Assembly (NCBI GenBank): GCA_900541975.1
Contig: UQLR01000006.1
Location: 55,868-119,867 of the forward strand
From: an uncultured Oscillospiraceae bacterium
GTDB lineage: Bacteria; Bacillota; Clostridia; Oscillospirales; Acutalibacteraceae
Reading direction: 5' to 3'
Length of the DNA stretch: 64,000 nucleotides
In this document: one piece after another, positions 45,064 to 55,078 of the stretch
Numbering within the stretch: position 1 is the stretch's first letter
How the letters are laid out: the number at the start of each line of letters is the position of its first letter
Notes under the pieces: generated by a model
Databases searched by the model: none
Told to the model about the DNA's origin: nothing
The model's input: only the letters and a program-made list of their open reading frames with translations
Made by a program: the position numbers and the translations under genes

Positions 45064-45960
45064 TTACGCCTGCGCTTTATCCGCCGTCGGCGTAAGTCCC
45101 TTTTTTTCAAACAGCACCTTGCGCTGCATTTGCGGCATACCCTTTTCCACAATGTTTTCCAATATTTCCCGAAATACGGAAAATTCCATTAAATAAAAGG
45201 CGGAAAGCAGCATGCTGGCGTTTAAATTGAGCACTTCGTTACAATACAGGCTCACCTTATACGGCGCAGCCTGCAAATCTTTCCCCGCAATATCGTGCAC
45301 AAACGGGTTAAAACCGCCGCGTTTTTGATCTTTTTCCAGATCGTCGGCCGCGTCTATCAGGTATACCCATTTGCCAAGATAATAGCCAAACTGCCCGTAC
45401 ACCCGGGTTTGCGTCTGGTCTTTTGCCAACCGCTCCATCAATTTTTGCAGCATAACCGCCGTAGGGTGCGCTGCGCAATCCACCGAGCAGGCCGGATCTT
45501 TTTCCGCCTGCAGCTGGGCGGTAAACATTTCAGAGACAACTTTATCCATTTCCGCATAGCCTGCAAGCGCCTTTTTGCGCCAATGTGCGGCAAACGGCCT
45601 GAGCATTTTTTTGAGCAGTGCCTTTATTTTTGCACTGTCGCTGATATCGTCAAGCAGTTTGTAATAAAATGTAAAGACAGCCAATGCGGCGGCATCCCTG
45701 AGGGCGTCCTGCCCGCCGGCGCAATAGTTGCATTTTTTTGTGGGATTAAACGGGCAACGCCCTTTCTGAAACTGCGGGCAACTGCCGGAAAGACTCATCT
45801 GCACCATTGCATAAAACGTACAGTCGTAGCTTAAAATCAACCGGGAAAACACGCCGTAATCTTTGCCAAGCCGCCTGCAAAGGCTGCAGTATACACCCCT
45901 GTATGCTTCAAATTCTTTTATGCGCAGGTCAGGCTTGTCGGGCAAAATATATCCAAACAA
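45064..45960 (-). CDS. DUF5685 family protein
   Basis: This 298-residue protein starts MFGYILPDKPDLRI and has seven or more Cys in its first ~95 residues (CSLCRRLG, CPQFQKGRC, CNYCAGGQD). The rest is helical with LIDAADDLEKDQKRGGFNP near residue 205, a feature of this family. The function is unknown. The start is a TTG at 45960; no strong ribosome site is seen. It is co-oriented with the J-domain gene, likely one operon. Confidence 0.78.
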   Translation of the reverse strand: MFGYILPDKPDLRIKEFEAYRGVYCSLCRRLGKDYGVFSRLILSYDCTFYAMVQMSLSGSCPQFQKGRCPFNPTKKCNYCAGGQDALRDAAALAVFTFYYKLLDDISDSAKIKALLKKMLRPFAAHWRKKALAGYAEMDKVVSEMFTAQLQAEKDPACSVDCAAHPTAVMLQKLMERLAKDQTQTRVYGQFGYYLGKWVYLIDAADDLEKDQKRGGFNPFVHDIAGKDLQAAPYKVSLYCNEVLNLNASMLLSAFYLMEFSVFREILENIVEKGMPQMQRKVLFEKKGLTPTADKAQA

Positions 45961-46056
45961 GGGCGGCGGTCACCTACCTATTATTTTCTTCCTATTATTC
46001 TACATTATTTTTGGACGATTAAAATTAACTAATTGTAAATTTTAGAGGATTTTTTC

Positions 46057-46085
46057 TTGTAATATGCCCGTTAAAAAACTATAAT
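46057..46085 (+). promoter_or_regulatory. promoter of the HAD hydrolase gene
   Basis: TTGTAA (46057-46062), a 17-nt spacer and TATAAT (46080-46085) lie 29 bp before the ATG. Confidence 0.7.
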
Positions 46086-46114
46086 GTTACAGGAACACAT
46101 CTGTGGGGTGCGCT

Positions 46115-46672
46115 ATGAACGTATATGATTTTGACAAAACCATCTACAAGGGCGACAGTACCGCCGATTTTTATCTTTTCTGCCTTTTACGTCACCGGCG
46201 CGTATGGCGGTATGTGCCAAACGCCGTTTGGGGAGCGGTACGCCATTATGTGCTGCGCAACTGCTCAAAAACAGAATTTAAAGAGCAGATGTACACCTTT
46301 TTGCGCGCGGCGGATTATCAAACGGATGTTCCGGCCTTTTGGGACGGGCACGTCCATAAAATCCAGAGCTGGTATAAAGCACAGCAACGCCCGGACGACG
46401 TGGTGATTTCCGCTTCGCCGCGTTTTTTGCTGGAACCTGTGTGCGCGCGGCTGGGGATTCGTTTTCTGATTGCCTCTGAGGTTGACGGAAAAACCGGCGT
46501 TTACACAGGGAAAAACTGCCACGGCAGCGAAAAGGCGCGCCGTTTTCATGCGGTCTTCCCAAACGGAAAAATCGAACGGTTTTATTCAGACTCGCAAAGC
46601 GACCGGCCGCTTGCGCTTTTGGCGCGGCAAGGCTTTCTTGTTCGCCGCGGGAAAATCATTCCATGGCAATAG
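46115..46672 (+). CDS. HAD-IB family phosphatase
   Basis: This 185-residue protein has the HAD nucleophile motif YDFDKTIYKGDS (residues 3-14), motif II in VVISASPRFLLEPV and motif III/IV in KARRFHAVFP...FYSDSQSDRPLL-like sequence. The SerB/HAD-IB subgroup dephosphorylates small phosphoesters, but the exact substrate is open. GGGG lies 8 nt before the ATG at 46115. The alkaline phosphatase gene follows 111 bp later on the same strand. Confidence 0.85.
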   Translation: MNVYDFDKTIYKGDSTADFYLFCLLRHRRVWRYVPNAVWGAVRHYVLRNCSKTEFKEQMYTFLRAADYQTDVPAFWDGHVHKIQSWYKAQQRPDDVVISASPRFLLEPVCARLGIRFLIASEVDGKTGVYTGKNCHGSEKARRFHAVFPNGKIERFYSDSQSDRPLALLARQGFLVRRGKIIPWQ

Positions 46673-46783
46673 CGCCCCGCCGGAAACGCCGTTTTTGCCC
46701 CGGGCGGAAAAGCGGCAAAAATAAAAGGCCTGCGCCCGGCAAAGCGGGCAGGATATAATAAAACAGGATGGAGGAAAAACTTT

Positions 46784-47998
46784 ATGAAAAAAATACCGAC
46801 CCTTTTGCTTGCAGCCGTTATGCTTGCCTGCGCTGTTTTTGCCGCATACGGCTGTACAGACGCAACCACCGGCGCGCCTGCACAGGAAACCGCCGCGCCT
46901 ACACAAGCTCCTACGGAAAACCCGGATGACATAAAGGAACAAAACATCCGTTACGCAAAATATACGCAGTATAAGCTGGAAACAGACGTGCCTGTAAAAA
47001 ATATTATTATTATGGTGGGCGACGGCATGGGCCTGAACCATATAAAGGCGGCGGAAATTGATAAGGGCGACAAGCTCGCGATGGCCTGTATGCCGTACAC
47101 CGCACAGGTGACGACCGATTCCCTGACAGGTACGACCGACAGCGCCGCAGCGGCCACGGCCCTTGCTTGCGGAGTTAAAACCTACAATAAATACATAGGC
47201 ATGGACAAAGACGACAACCCTGTGGAAAACATTATGGAGGTTGCAGAAGGCTTTGGTATGAAGCGCGGGATCGCCGTGACACAGCACGTTGCGCACGCCA
47301 CGCCCGCCGGCTTTACCGCGCATGTAAGCAACCGCGACGCATATATGAAGATTTTGTCTGAGCAGCTAAAGGCGGAAATAGATGTAATGCTCGGCGGCGG
47401 CCAGCAGTTTTATAAAAAGGGTGTAAAAAAATTAATTGCGGAGTACGATTACCAGTATGTAGATTCCGCTTCCATGCTTGAGACACTCACGCCGGACAAA
47501 AAGGCGCTGGGCCTGTTCCGTTATGAAAACATTCTTGCGGGCTATAAGCCCGCGCTAGCGGACATGGCAGACACGGCGATCCGCCTTTTGGAAAACGACA
47601 ACGGCTTTGTTTTGCTGGTGGAAGGTTCGGATATCGACACGCGTTCACACAAGTCCGATATGGAGGCAATGCTGCGTGAAATGATTATCTTTGACAACGC
47701 AGTAGATACCGTTTTGCGTTACGCCTCTGAAAACCCCGGCACGTTGGTTATTGTAACGGCCGACCATGAAACGGGCGGCCTGACAATTCCGGATGGCGCT
47801 ACGGCGGAAGATTTAACTTCGGAGCTGTTCACTTCCGACGGCGAACACACCGGCGCAAACGTGGGCGTTTGGGCCGCGGGCGCGCAGGCAGACACACTGT
47901 TTGAAAACGGCGGCGTGATTGACAACACAGATATTGGAAAGATAATGAAGCGCGTGCTGTCAGAAGCACACGAAGATGCAGTCGACCAGGCGGCATAA
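46784..47998 (+). CDS. alkaline phosphatase, predicted lipoprotein
   Basis: This 404-residue protein has a lipoprotein signal (lipobox AAYGC, Cys ~24) and a Thr/Pro-rich tether. The catalytic core shows metal Asp in IMVGDGMG, the nucleophile Ser in TTDSAAAATAL, HATPAGFTAHV, LLVEGSDIDTRSHKSD and TADHETGGLT. It should release phosphate from organic esters outside the membrane. GGAGG lies 8 nt upstream. A strong terminator follows. Confidence 0.93.
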   Translation: MKKIPTLLLAAVMLACAVFAAYGCTDATTGAPAQETAAPTQAPTENPDDIKEQNIRYAKYTQYKLETDVPVKNIIIMVGDGMGLNHIKAAEIDKGDKLAMACMPYTAQVTTDSLTGTTDSAAAATALACGVKTYNKYIGMDKDDNPVENIMEVAEGFGMKRGIAVTQHVAHATPAGFTAHVSNRDAYMKILSEQLKAEIDVMLGGGQQFYKKGVKKLIAEYDYQYVDSASMLETLTPDKKALGLFRYENILAGYKPALADMADTAIRLLENDNGFVLLVEGSDIDTRSHKSDMEAMLREMIIFDNAVDTVLRYASENPGTLVIVTADHETGGLTIPDGATAEDLTSELFTSDGEHTGANVGVWAAGAQADTLFENGGVIDNTDIGKIMKRVLSEAHEDAVDQAA

Positions 47999-48078
47999 CG
48001 TGCAAAGCCAACTGCGGCACTCCACACATAAATGGAAAATATGCATATGACAAAGAAAATAAAACACAGGCAATAAAT

Positions 48079-48116
48079 GGGGGCGGGCAATTTTTTGCCC
48101 GCCCCAGTCTTTTTTA
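48079..48116 (+). terminator. terminator of the alkaline phosphatase gene
   Basis: The stem GGGGCGGGCAA/TTGCCCGCCCC is followed by AGTCTTTTTT. It overlaps the last codon of the convergent uvrA. Confidence 0.88.
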
Positions 48117-50948
48117 TTCCGCTTCCGCCTGCAGCAGCCGCTTTAAATATTGCCCGGTGTAGGATTGCGCACAGGCGGCCACCTGCTCGGGCGTACCCTG
48201 GGTAACAATATAGCCGCCGGCATCTCCGCCCTCCGGCCCTAAATCAATAATATGGTCGGCCGTTTTAATTAGGTCCAGATTGTGCTCAATCACCACCACC
48301 GTGTTGCCGCCGTCAACCAGCTTTTGCAGCACGTCGATCAGCTTGTGCACATCTGCAATATGCAGGCCGGTTGTGGGTTCGTCCAGAATGTAGATGGTTC
48401 TGCCTGTGGAGCGCCGGGAAAGCTCTGTTGCAAGCTTTACGCGCTGCGCTTCGCCGCCGGAAAGCGTGGTGGCCGGCTGCCCGATTTTCACATACCCAAG
48501 CCCCACCTCGCACAGGGTGCGCAGTTTGCGTTCGATTTTAGGGATGTTCTCAAAAAACGCCAGCCCCTCTTCCACCGTCATTTCCAATACGTCGTGGATG
48601 CTTTTGCCCTTGTATTTTACCTCCAGCGTTTCGCGGTTATAGCGTTTGCCCTTACAAACCTCGCAGGGAACGTAAATATCCGGCAGAAAATGCATTTCTA
48701 TTTTTAAAATACCGTCGCCCTGGCAGGCCTCGCACCTGCCTCCCTTAACGTTAAACGAAAAGCGCCCGGAATTAAAACCGCGCAGCTTTGCCTCTTGCGT
48801 AGAAGCATAAAGCTCGCGGATATCTGTAAACACGCCCGTGTAGGTTGCGGGGTTGGAACGCGGTGTGCGGCCTATGGGTGACTGGTTGATGTCGATAACC
48901 TTGTCCAGATGTTCAAGCCCTGCAATACTTTTGTGCGCGCCGGCGCGGGTTTTTGCACCGTTTAAATTTGCCGCCAGATATTTATAGAGGATTTCGTTGA
49001 TCAGCGAAGATTTTCCGGAGCCGGAAACACCGGTTACACAGACAAATTTCCCCAGCGGGATTTCCACCGTAATATTTTTCAGATTGTTCTGGCGCGCGCC
49101 CGTAATTTTCAGCTTTTTGCCGTTGCCTTTTCTGCGCCGCCGTGGTATTTCCACCCTGCGCCTGCCGCTTAAATACTGCCCCGTTATAGATCGCTCGCAC
49201 TGTTTGATCTGTTCGGCCGTGCCGCAGCAGACCACCTCGCCGCCGTGCACGCCCGCGCCTGGGCCGATATCTACAATATAATCCGCGGCGTACATGGTGT
49301 CTTCATCGTGCTCAACTACAATCACCGTATTGCCCAGATCCCGCAGATGCTCCAGCGTATGCAGCAGTTTGCTGTTGTCGCGCTGGTGCAGGCCAATGCT
49401 CGGCTCGTCAAGAATATATAGCACGCCCATCAGCGAGGAGCCAATTTGCGTTGCAAGGCGGATACGCTGGCTTTCGCCACCGGAGAGCGTGCCGGAGGCG
49501 CGCGAAAGCGTCAGGTAGCCCAGCCCCACACTGTTTAAAAAGCCCAGACGTTCGCAAATTTCTTTCAAAATAGCGTCTGCTATCATTTTTTCGCGCTGTG
49601 ACAGCGTAAGCGTTTTGATAAAGGCAAGCGCGTCTGTGACCGATTGATCGCAAAACTGGCTGATGTTTACCCCGCCCACTGTGACCGACAGGCTTTCAGG
49701 GGAAAGACGCCTGCCGCCGCATGCGTCGCACGGGATGGCGCTCATATAAGATTCAATTTCTTCCTTGATCCAGCTGCTTTGCGTTTCGCGGAAGCGGCGT
49801 TCCAGATTATGGATGATTCCTTCAAAATCTGTATTGTAAACACCTGTGCCGTATTCATTTTTGCGCACAATTTTGAGCTTTTCACCCTTTGTGCCGTAAA
49901 GAATTTTATCCAGGATTTCTTCCGGCAGGTCCCCTACCGGTGTATCCAGCGAAAAGCCGTATTTTTTTGCCAGGGCTTCAAAATACATGGTTGCAATGGT
50001 GCTGCCCTCCATAGCCCAGCCGCTCGCGCGAACGCCGCCCTGGCGGATAGACTTGCTTTTGTCGGGAATAATCAGCGCCGGGTCAATCTTCATAAACACG
50101 CCAAGGCCGGTGCACTTGGAGCATGCGCCGGCCGGATTGTTAAACGAAAACATGCGCGGCGTCAACTCTTCAACGCTGACGCCATGTTCCGGGCAGGCGT
50201 AGTTTTGGGAAAACAGCAGGTCTTCTCCATCTATTACGTTGACAATTGTCAAGCCGCCCGTTAAACTGGAAGCCGTTTCAAGAGAATCCGCCAAGCGGGA
50301 GCGCATATCCTGCCGCACGACAAGCCTGTCCACAACTATATCTATGGTATGTTTTTTATTTTTCTCAAGCTTGATCTGTTCTGAAAGGTCATAAATAATA
50401 CCATCTATACGCACGCGCACATAGCCGCTTTTGCGCGCCGATTCCAGCTCTTTTACATGCTCGCCCTTCCTTGCGCGTACAACCGGCGCTAAAACCTGTA
50501 TTTTTGCCCCTTCCGGCAAACGCATGACTCTGTCCACAATCTGGTCGATCGTCTGTTGCCTGATTTCTTTGCCGCACACAGGACAGTGCGGAATGCCAAT
50601 GCGCGCATACAGCAGGCGCAGATAATCATAAATTTCCGTGACCGTTCCCACCGTGGAACGCGGGTTCTTCGATGTGGTCTTCTGGTCGATGGAAATGGCC
50701 GGGGACAGGCCTTCTATATTGTCCACATCGGGCTTTTCCATCTGCCCCAAAAACTGCCTTGCGTAAGAGGACAGCGACTCTACATACCGGCGCTGCCCTT
50801 CGGCGTAGATGGTGTCGAACGCCAAAGAGGATTTACCGGAGCCGGAAAGACCCGTTAAAACAACCAACTTGTCGCGCGGGATTTCGACGTCTATATTTTT
50901 TAAGTTATGCTCACGCGCACCTGTAACTTTAATATTTTTAGAAGACAT
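48114..50948 (-). CDS. uvrA: excinuclease ABC subunit A
   Basis: This 944-residue protein is UvrA, which finds bulky DNA damage with UvrB. Two ABC ATPases are present: [12 protein letters not shown] near residue 30 and [12 protein letters not shown] near residue 640, with both LSGGE signatures. Zinc sites CSKCTGLG and [17 protein letters not shown] are intact. GGGGG precedes the ATG at 50948. It follows ftsH by 126 bp with a GC hairpin between. Confidence 0.97.
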   Translation of the reverse strand: MSSKNIKVTGAREHNLKNIDVEIPRDKLVVLTGLSGSGKSSLAFDTIYAEGQRRYVESLSSYARQFLGQMEKPDVDNIEGLSPAISIDQKTTSKNPRSTVGTVTEIYDYLRLLYARIGIPHCPVCGKEIRQQTIDQIVDRVMRLPEGAKIQVLAPVVRARKGEHVKELESARKSGYVRVRIDGIIYDLSEQIKLEKNKKHTIDIVVDRLVVRQDMRSRLADSLETASSLTGGLTIVNVIDGEDLLFSQNYACPEHGVSVEELTPRMFSFNNPAGACSKCTGLGVFMKIDPALIIPDKSKSIRQGGVRASGWAMEGSTIATMYFEALAKKYGFSLDTPVGDLPEEILDKILYGTKGEKLKIVRKNEYGTGVYNTDFEGIIHNLERRFRETQSSWIKEEIESYMSAIPCDACGGRRLSPESLSVTVGGVNISQFCDQSVTDALAFIKTLTLSQREKMIADAILKEICERLGFLNSVGLGYLTLSRASGTLSGGESQRIRLATQIGSSLMGVLYILDEPSIGLHQRDNSKLLHTLEHLRDLGNTVIVVEHDEDTMYAADYIVDIGPGAGVHGGEVVCCGTAEQIKQCERSITGQYLSGRRRVEIPRRRRKGNGKKLKITGARQNNLKNITVEIPLGKFVCVTGVSGSGKSSLINEILYKYLAANLNGAKTRAGAHKSIAGLEHLDKVIDINQSPIGRTPRSNPATYTGVFTDIRELYASTQEAKLRGFNSGRFSFNVKGGRCEACQGDGILKIEMHFLPDIYVPCEVCKGKRYNRETLEVKYKGKSIHDVLEMTVEEGLAFFENIPKIERKLRTLCEVGLGYVKIGQPATTLSGGEAQRVKLATELSRRSTGRTIYILDEPTTGLHIADVHKLIDVLQKLVDGGNTVVVIEHNLDLIKTADHIIDLGPEGGDAGGYIVTQGTPEQVAACAQSYTGQYLKRLLQAEAE

Positions 50949-51031
50949 TGCTTTTCCCCCTGTTTAAACTTACCCGTTTCCCTGCGCCGGCATGAAATGA
51001 TTTCACACAAGCGCCCAAAATATTCTACACA

Positions 51032-51065
51032 GTGAAACAGGGGCGGGAACAACAGCCCCCGCCCC
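51032..51065 (-). terminator. terminator of ftsH
   Basis: On the minus strand GGGGCGGG pairs with CCCGCCCC across a 10-nt loop, 10 bp behind the ftsH stop. The T-run after it is weak (TGTTTCA). Confidence 0.55.
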
Positions 51066-51074
51066 GCCTTATTT

Positions 51075-53114
51075 TTATTTTTCTGTTGTATCTTCCTGTA
51101 TCTCTGCCGGCGCTTTATCCTGCTCTTCTTCCAATTCTTCCGGCGGTTCTACATACGTGCCGTTCATCACGGCTTCGAACTGTTCGTTGTCCATCTTTTC
51201 ATGCTTAATCAGGAATTTTGCAACCGCATGCAACTGCTGCATGTGCGCGCGCAAAATTTCTTCGGCACGGCTGTAGCCCTCCTCAATAATGGCATAAACC
51301 TCGTCGTCAATTTTTGCGGCGGTCTTTTCAGAATAGTCTTTTACGTGGCCCATATCTCGGCCGATAAAGACCTCATTGCCGCTGGAGCCGTAGGAAATAG
51401 GGCCGAGCAGTTCGCTCATGCCGTACTTTGTCACCATAGCCCTTGCCGTTTTTGAAGCCTTTTCAATATCGTTGGAGGCGCCTGTGGAAATATCGCCTAT
51501 GACAAGCGCTTCCGCCACACGGCCGCTTAAACCTACAATAATGCTTTCTTTCATTTCCTGCCTGGAATTATAGGATTTATCCTCGGCAGGCAATGGCATG
51601 GTGTAACCGCCCGCCAAACCTGTGGGAATAATGGAAATCTGGTGAACGGGATCCTGTGTTTCGCAGACATGGAACGCAATAGCGTGACCCGCTTCGTGAT
51701 AAGCGGTCAGCTTCTTTTCCTTTTCATTCATCACCCTTGTTTTCTTTTCGGCGCCCACCACAACCTTAATGGTCGCTTCTTCAATTTCCTGCATGGTGAT
51801 TGCCTTGCGACCCTTTCTGGCGGCAAGAAGCGCCGCTTCGTTAAGCAGGTTTTCCAGGTCTGCGCCGGTAAAGCCGGCTGTGGATTTTGCAACTGTGGAA
51901 AGCTTAACGTCTGGCGCCAGCGGTTTTTTCCTGGCGTGTACCTTTAGAATGGCTTCTCTTCCCTTGATGTCCGGATAACCGACGACAACCTGCCTGTCAA
52001 AGCGGCCGGGGCGCATCAGCGCGGGATCAAGGATATCGGGACGGTTGGTGGCCGCGATCATGATCACGCCTTCGTTCACGCCAAACCCGTCCATTTCTAC
52101 AAGCAGCTGGTTGAGGGTCTGCTCGCGCTCGTCGTGCCCGCCGCCCAGGCCCGTGCCTCTCTGGCGGCCGACCGCATCAATTTCGTCTATAAAAATAATG
52201 CACGGGGAATTTTTCTTTGCCTGGTCGAACAGGTCGCGCACACGCGACGCACCAACGCCGACAAACATTTCCACAAAATCCGAACCGGAAATAGAGAAGA
52301 ACGGAACGCCCGCTTCGCCTGCAACGGCCCTTGCGAGCAGGGTTTTACCCGTACCGGGAGGGCCAACCAGCAACACGCCTTTTGGAATGCGTGCGCCCAG
52401 GTCGTTATATTTTTGCGGGTTTTTCAAAAACTCTACAATTTCTTCGAGCTCTTCTTTTTCTTCATCCGCGCCGGCCACATCTTCAAACGTGGTTTTGCGC
52501 TTTTCATCGTTCATGTCTTTGATTTTAGCCTTGCCAAAACCCATCTGCTTGGTGGGGTCTCCGCCCAGCCCGCCGGACATTTTGCGCATGATATACAGCC
52601 AGAACACAACCAAAAGCACAATCATGATAATATTGGGCAGCAGGCTTATAATCCAGGAGTTTTCGCTGCCTTTGATCAGGTCGTATTGAATATCCGGATC
52701 ATAGTTGGGGTTTTCCTCATTGGTAGCTGTATTCGGGTTGATATAGGCCGAAATGTCGTCATATGCAACGGCAGCGCTCGGCGCGGTGTATTTGATAACC
52801 TGCCGGCTGTCTTTCTGGCCTTCACCCGTGCCTGAGATACCGCTTTGTGTCTGCGGCGGAAGTATAGGCTGGTTTTGCGCAGAGGCGCTTGTGTTTTCAA
52901 CCGTCTGCCCTTCTTTAAGGGTAATTTCCATTTCGCCGGAACCCAGGTTGAGCGTAAAGGAATCTACCTTCCCATCGCGAAAAGCACCAATGATATCGGA
53001 ATAATTGTATGTGATTTTCGGCTGTGTCTGAAAAATGGTGACGATAACCAAAATCAGCACAATCGGGATTCCCAGATAGATCAGTAAATTACGCAGTGTT
53101 TTTTTATTATCCAA
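51075..53114 (-). CDS. ftsH: ATP-dependent membrane protease FtsH
   Basis: This 679-residue AAA+ zinc protease degrades damaged membrane and regulatory proteins. Membrane helices lie at ~10-28 and ~155-178. Walker A is [11 protein letters not shown], the pore motif is [13 protein letters not shown] is [12 protein letters not shown] and the protease site is [10 protein letters not shown]. The outside loop (~30-155) is long and Gln/Ser/Asn-rich compared with Bacillus FtsH. The TTG at 53114 (AAGGAG 8 nt upstream) is preferred over a GTG at 53123. Last gene of the rnjA-ftsH run. Confidence 0.96.
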   Translation of the reverse strand: MDNKKTLRNLLIYLGIPIVLILVIVTIFQTQPKITYNYSDIIGAFRDGKVDSFTLNLGSGEMEITLKEGQTVENTSASAQNQPILPPQTQSGISGTGEGQKDSRQVIKYTAPSAAVAYDDISAYINPNTATNEENPNYDPDIQYDLIKGSENSWIISLLPNIIMIVLLVVFWLYIMRKMSGGLGGDPTKQMGFGKAKIKDMNDEKRKTTFEDVAGADEEKEELEEIVEFLKNPQKYNDLGARIPKGVLLVGPPGTGKTLLARAVAGEAGVPFFSISGSDFVEMFVGVGASRVRDLFDQAKKNSPCIIFIDEIDAVGRQRGTGLGGGHDEREQTLNQLLVEMDGFGVNEGVIMIAATNRPDILDPALMRPGRFDRQVVVGYPDIKGREAILKVHARKKPLAPDVKLSTVAKSTAGFTGADLENLLNEAALLAARKGRKAITMQEIEEATIKVVVGAEKKTRVMNEKEKKLTAYHEAGHAIAFHVCETQDPVHQISIIPTGLAGGYTMPLPAEDKSYNSRQEMKESIIVGLSGRVAEALVIGDISTGASNDIEKASKTARAMVTKYGMSELLGPISYGSSGNEVFIGRDMGHVKDYSEKTAAKIDDEVYAIIEEGYSRAEEILRAHMQQLHAVAKFLIKHEKMDNEQFEAVMNGTYVEPPEELEEEQDKAPAEIQEDTTEK

Positions 53115-53160
53115 TATGTCCACTCCTTATGTTTCAGTATATGTAAAAGCTTAAGAATTA

Positions 53161-53697
53161 TCAGGCATACACCGCAGGCTTTAACACGCCCACATACGGA
53201 AGGTTTCTGTAATACCCGGCATAATCCATACCATATCCAACGACAAATTCATCGGGAATCTGCACGCCTGTATAATCTGCAGAAATTTTCACCCGGCGGC
53301 GGCCTGGTTTATCAAGCAGCACGCACAGCTTTACGCTGTTCGCTTTTTTCTGCTGAAAATACTCCAGCACATAACGCAGCGTAATGCCGGTGTCGATTAT
53401 ATCTTCTACGACCAATACGTCGCAGCCTTCCACGCAACTGGAAAGATTTTGCACAATGCAGGGAACGCCGCTGTTTTGTATGCCGGCGCCATAGCTGGAA
53501 ACCGCTATAAAATCAATCTGGCAAGGTGTTTTAAGCGCCCGCATCAGATCCGCCATAAAGACCACGCTACCCTTCAGCAACCCCACCAGAAAAAGCCTTT
53601 TTCCCCGGTAGTCCTTGTCAATACGCCGTGCCAGGGCCTGCACCAGCGTGTGAATCTGTTCACGACTGAGCAGAACCTTCTGTATATTTTTGTCCAT
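53161..53697 (-). CDS. hpt: hypoxanthine phosphoribosyltransferase
   Basis: This 178-residue enzyme salvages hypoxanthine and guanine. The PRPP motif is VLVVEDIIDTGITL, with LVGLLKGSVVFMADLMRA early and DEFVVGYGMDYAGYYRNLPYVGVL at the C-terminus. The ATG at 53697 has GGAAAA upstream, and the in-frame extension to 53799 lies inside tilS. The tilS-hpt-ftsH order is classic in Firmicutes. Confidence 0.96.
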   Translation of the reverse strand: MDKNIQKVLLSREQIHTLVQALARRIDKDYRGKRLFLVGLLKGSVVFMADLMRALKTPCQIDFIAVSSYGAGIQNSGVPCIVQNLSSCVEGCDVLVVEDIIDTGITLRYVLEYFQQKKANSVKLCVLLDKPGRRRVKISADYTGVQIPDEFVVGYGMDYAGYYRNLPYVGVLKPAVYA

Positions 53698-53719
53698 ATT
53701 TTCTTTTTCCGTACTCCTT

Positions 53720-55078
53720 TTAAACATCATCATTCTGGACTTCAAGCAACAAAACCTGCTTTGTATCCGCATGAACCCTGGCCTGCTGCGCCGTGCCAAA
53801 ACCGTCTATCCATAAGACCTCGCTGCCGTTTGCCAGCAGGATAATTCTGCTGCGCTGTTCCTGCAGAACCCGGCTTTCATTCAACAGCTTTTTGACGGAT
53901 TTGCCAACACCTCTTCCCGCAGGGGAGAAACGGTCTTTTTCGCGCCGGTTTCTAAAAACAGAACTGTCATTGATTATAGCATAATCCAGCGCGTTATTTA
54001 ATAATTTTTTGTTAAATTTCAGCTTTTGGTCAAATTCTGCCTTGGTGCTGACTGTAAGTATAATTTTTTTATTGTATTTCGTCAAGACTTTTGCCTGCAT
54101 AACAGGAATTTCCCAGTTTTCTTCTACATTTTCCTGTAAAACAAGCCGGTACACCCCTTGCTTTGCAACGGCGCGCAGGCCGCCGGGCAGATCAAGCGCG
54201 CCCTGCCCGGCGCGGATGATCCGCACCAACGCGTCTATATGCACGCGCTCCAGGCGGCGGCAGCCTTTTTCTTCAGCCAAAAGTGCCACTGCCTTTGTCA
54301 AAACGGGCGTTTCCAGCTGCGATAATACCCGCACCAGGTAGCCGCCGTTTGTTTTAGCCTGCAAAAGCGCCTGCTTTGCCTGTTTTTCCACATACAGATC
54401 CAACCCGCGCAGTTGTTCGGCAAAAGCCATGGCCGCCTGCTCAAATTCAGGATTAATTTGTGCAAGCACCGGAACTACATAATGCCGCAGACGGTTGCGC
54501 GTATAGATATCCTCCTGATTGCTGCTGTCCACAACATACGCAACGCCGTGCGTTTTGCAATAATCGCGCGTCTGTTTTCCCGTAAGGAGGATCAGCGGCC
54601 GGATAATATTACCGCGTACCGGGGGAATTCCGCACATGCCTTTGACGCCTGTTCCCCTTGCAAGGTGGAACAGCATGGTTTCTACGCTATCGCTCAAAGT
54701 ATGCGCTGTTGCAATTTTTCCGCCATACCGTTTTGCTAGAGAGGCAAAAAAAGTATAACGCACCTGGCGCGCGCACAGTTCTATACTTTTCCTCTGCTCT
54801 TTTGCCATGCCATATACGTCGGCCTGAAAAACAGAAAGCGGCACGCCATGCGCGTTACACCATGTGCGCACAAAGGTTTCGTCGCGGTCAGACTCTTCCG
54901 CACGCAGATGGTGATTGACATGCGCCGCTATGATGTTTAGTTTATATTCCTGCTGCAATACGCAAAGAAAGTGAAGCAGACACATAGAGTCTGCTCCACC
55001 AGAAACGCCGGTTATGATCGTGTCTTCGCGCTGCAGCATATTGTATTTCACAATCGCCTCTTTAATTTTACTGTCCAC
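53720..55078 (-). CDS. tilS: tRNA(Ile)-lysidine synthetase
   Basis: This 452-residue enzyme converts C34 to lysidine in tRNA-Ile(CAU). The PP-loop SGGADSM is near residue 25, and AAHVNHHLRAEESDRDE and GIPPVRGNIIRPL are family motifs. The TilS C-terminal substrate domain ends the protein. The start is a GTG at 55078 with GGAGG 5 nt upstream, overlapping the dnaB stop. Confidence 0.95.
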   Translation of the reverse strand: MDSKIKEAIVKYNMLQREDTIITGVSGGADSMCLLHFLCVLQQEYKLNIIAAHVNHHLRAEESDRDETFVRTWCNAHGVPLSVFQADVYGMAKEQRKSIELCARQVRYTFFASLAKRYGGKIATAHTLSDSVETMLFHLARGTGVKGMCGIPPVRGNIIRPLILLTGKQTRDYCKTHGVAYVVDSSNQEDIYTRNRLRHYVVPVLAQINPEFEQAAMAFAEQLRGLDLYVEKQAKQALLQAKTNGGYLVRVLSQLETPVLTKAVALLAEEKGCRRLERVHIDALVRIIRAGQGALDLPGGLRAVAKQGVYRLVLQENVEENWEIPVMQAKVLTKYNKKIILTVSTKAEFDQKLKFNKKLLNNALDYAIINDSSVFRNRREKDRFSPAGRGVGKSVKKLLNESRVLQEQRSRIILLANGSEVLWIDGFGTAQQARVHADTKQVLLLEVQNDDV

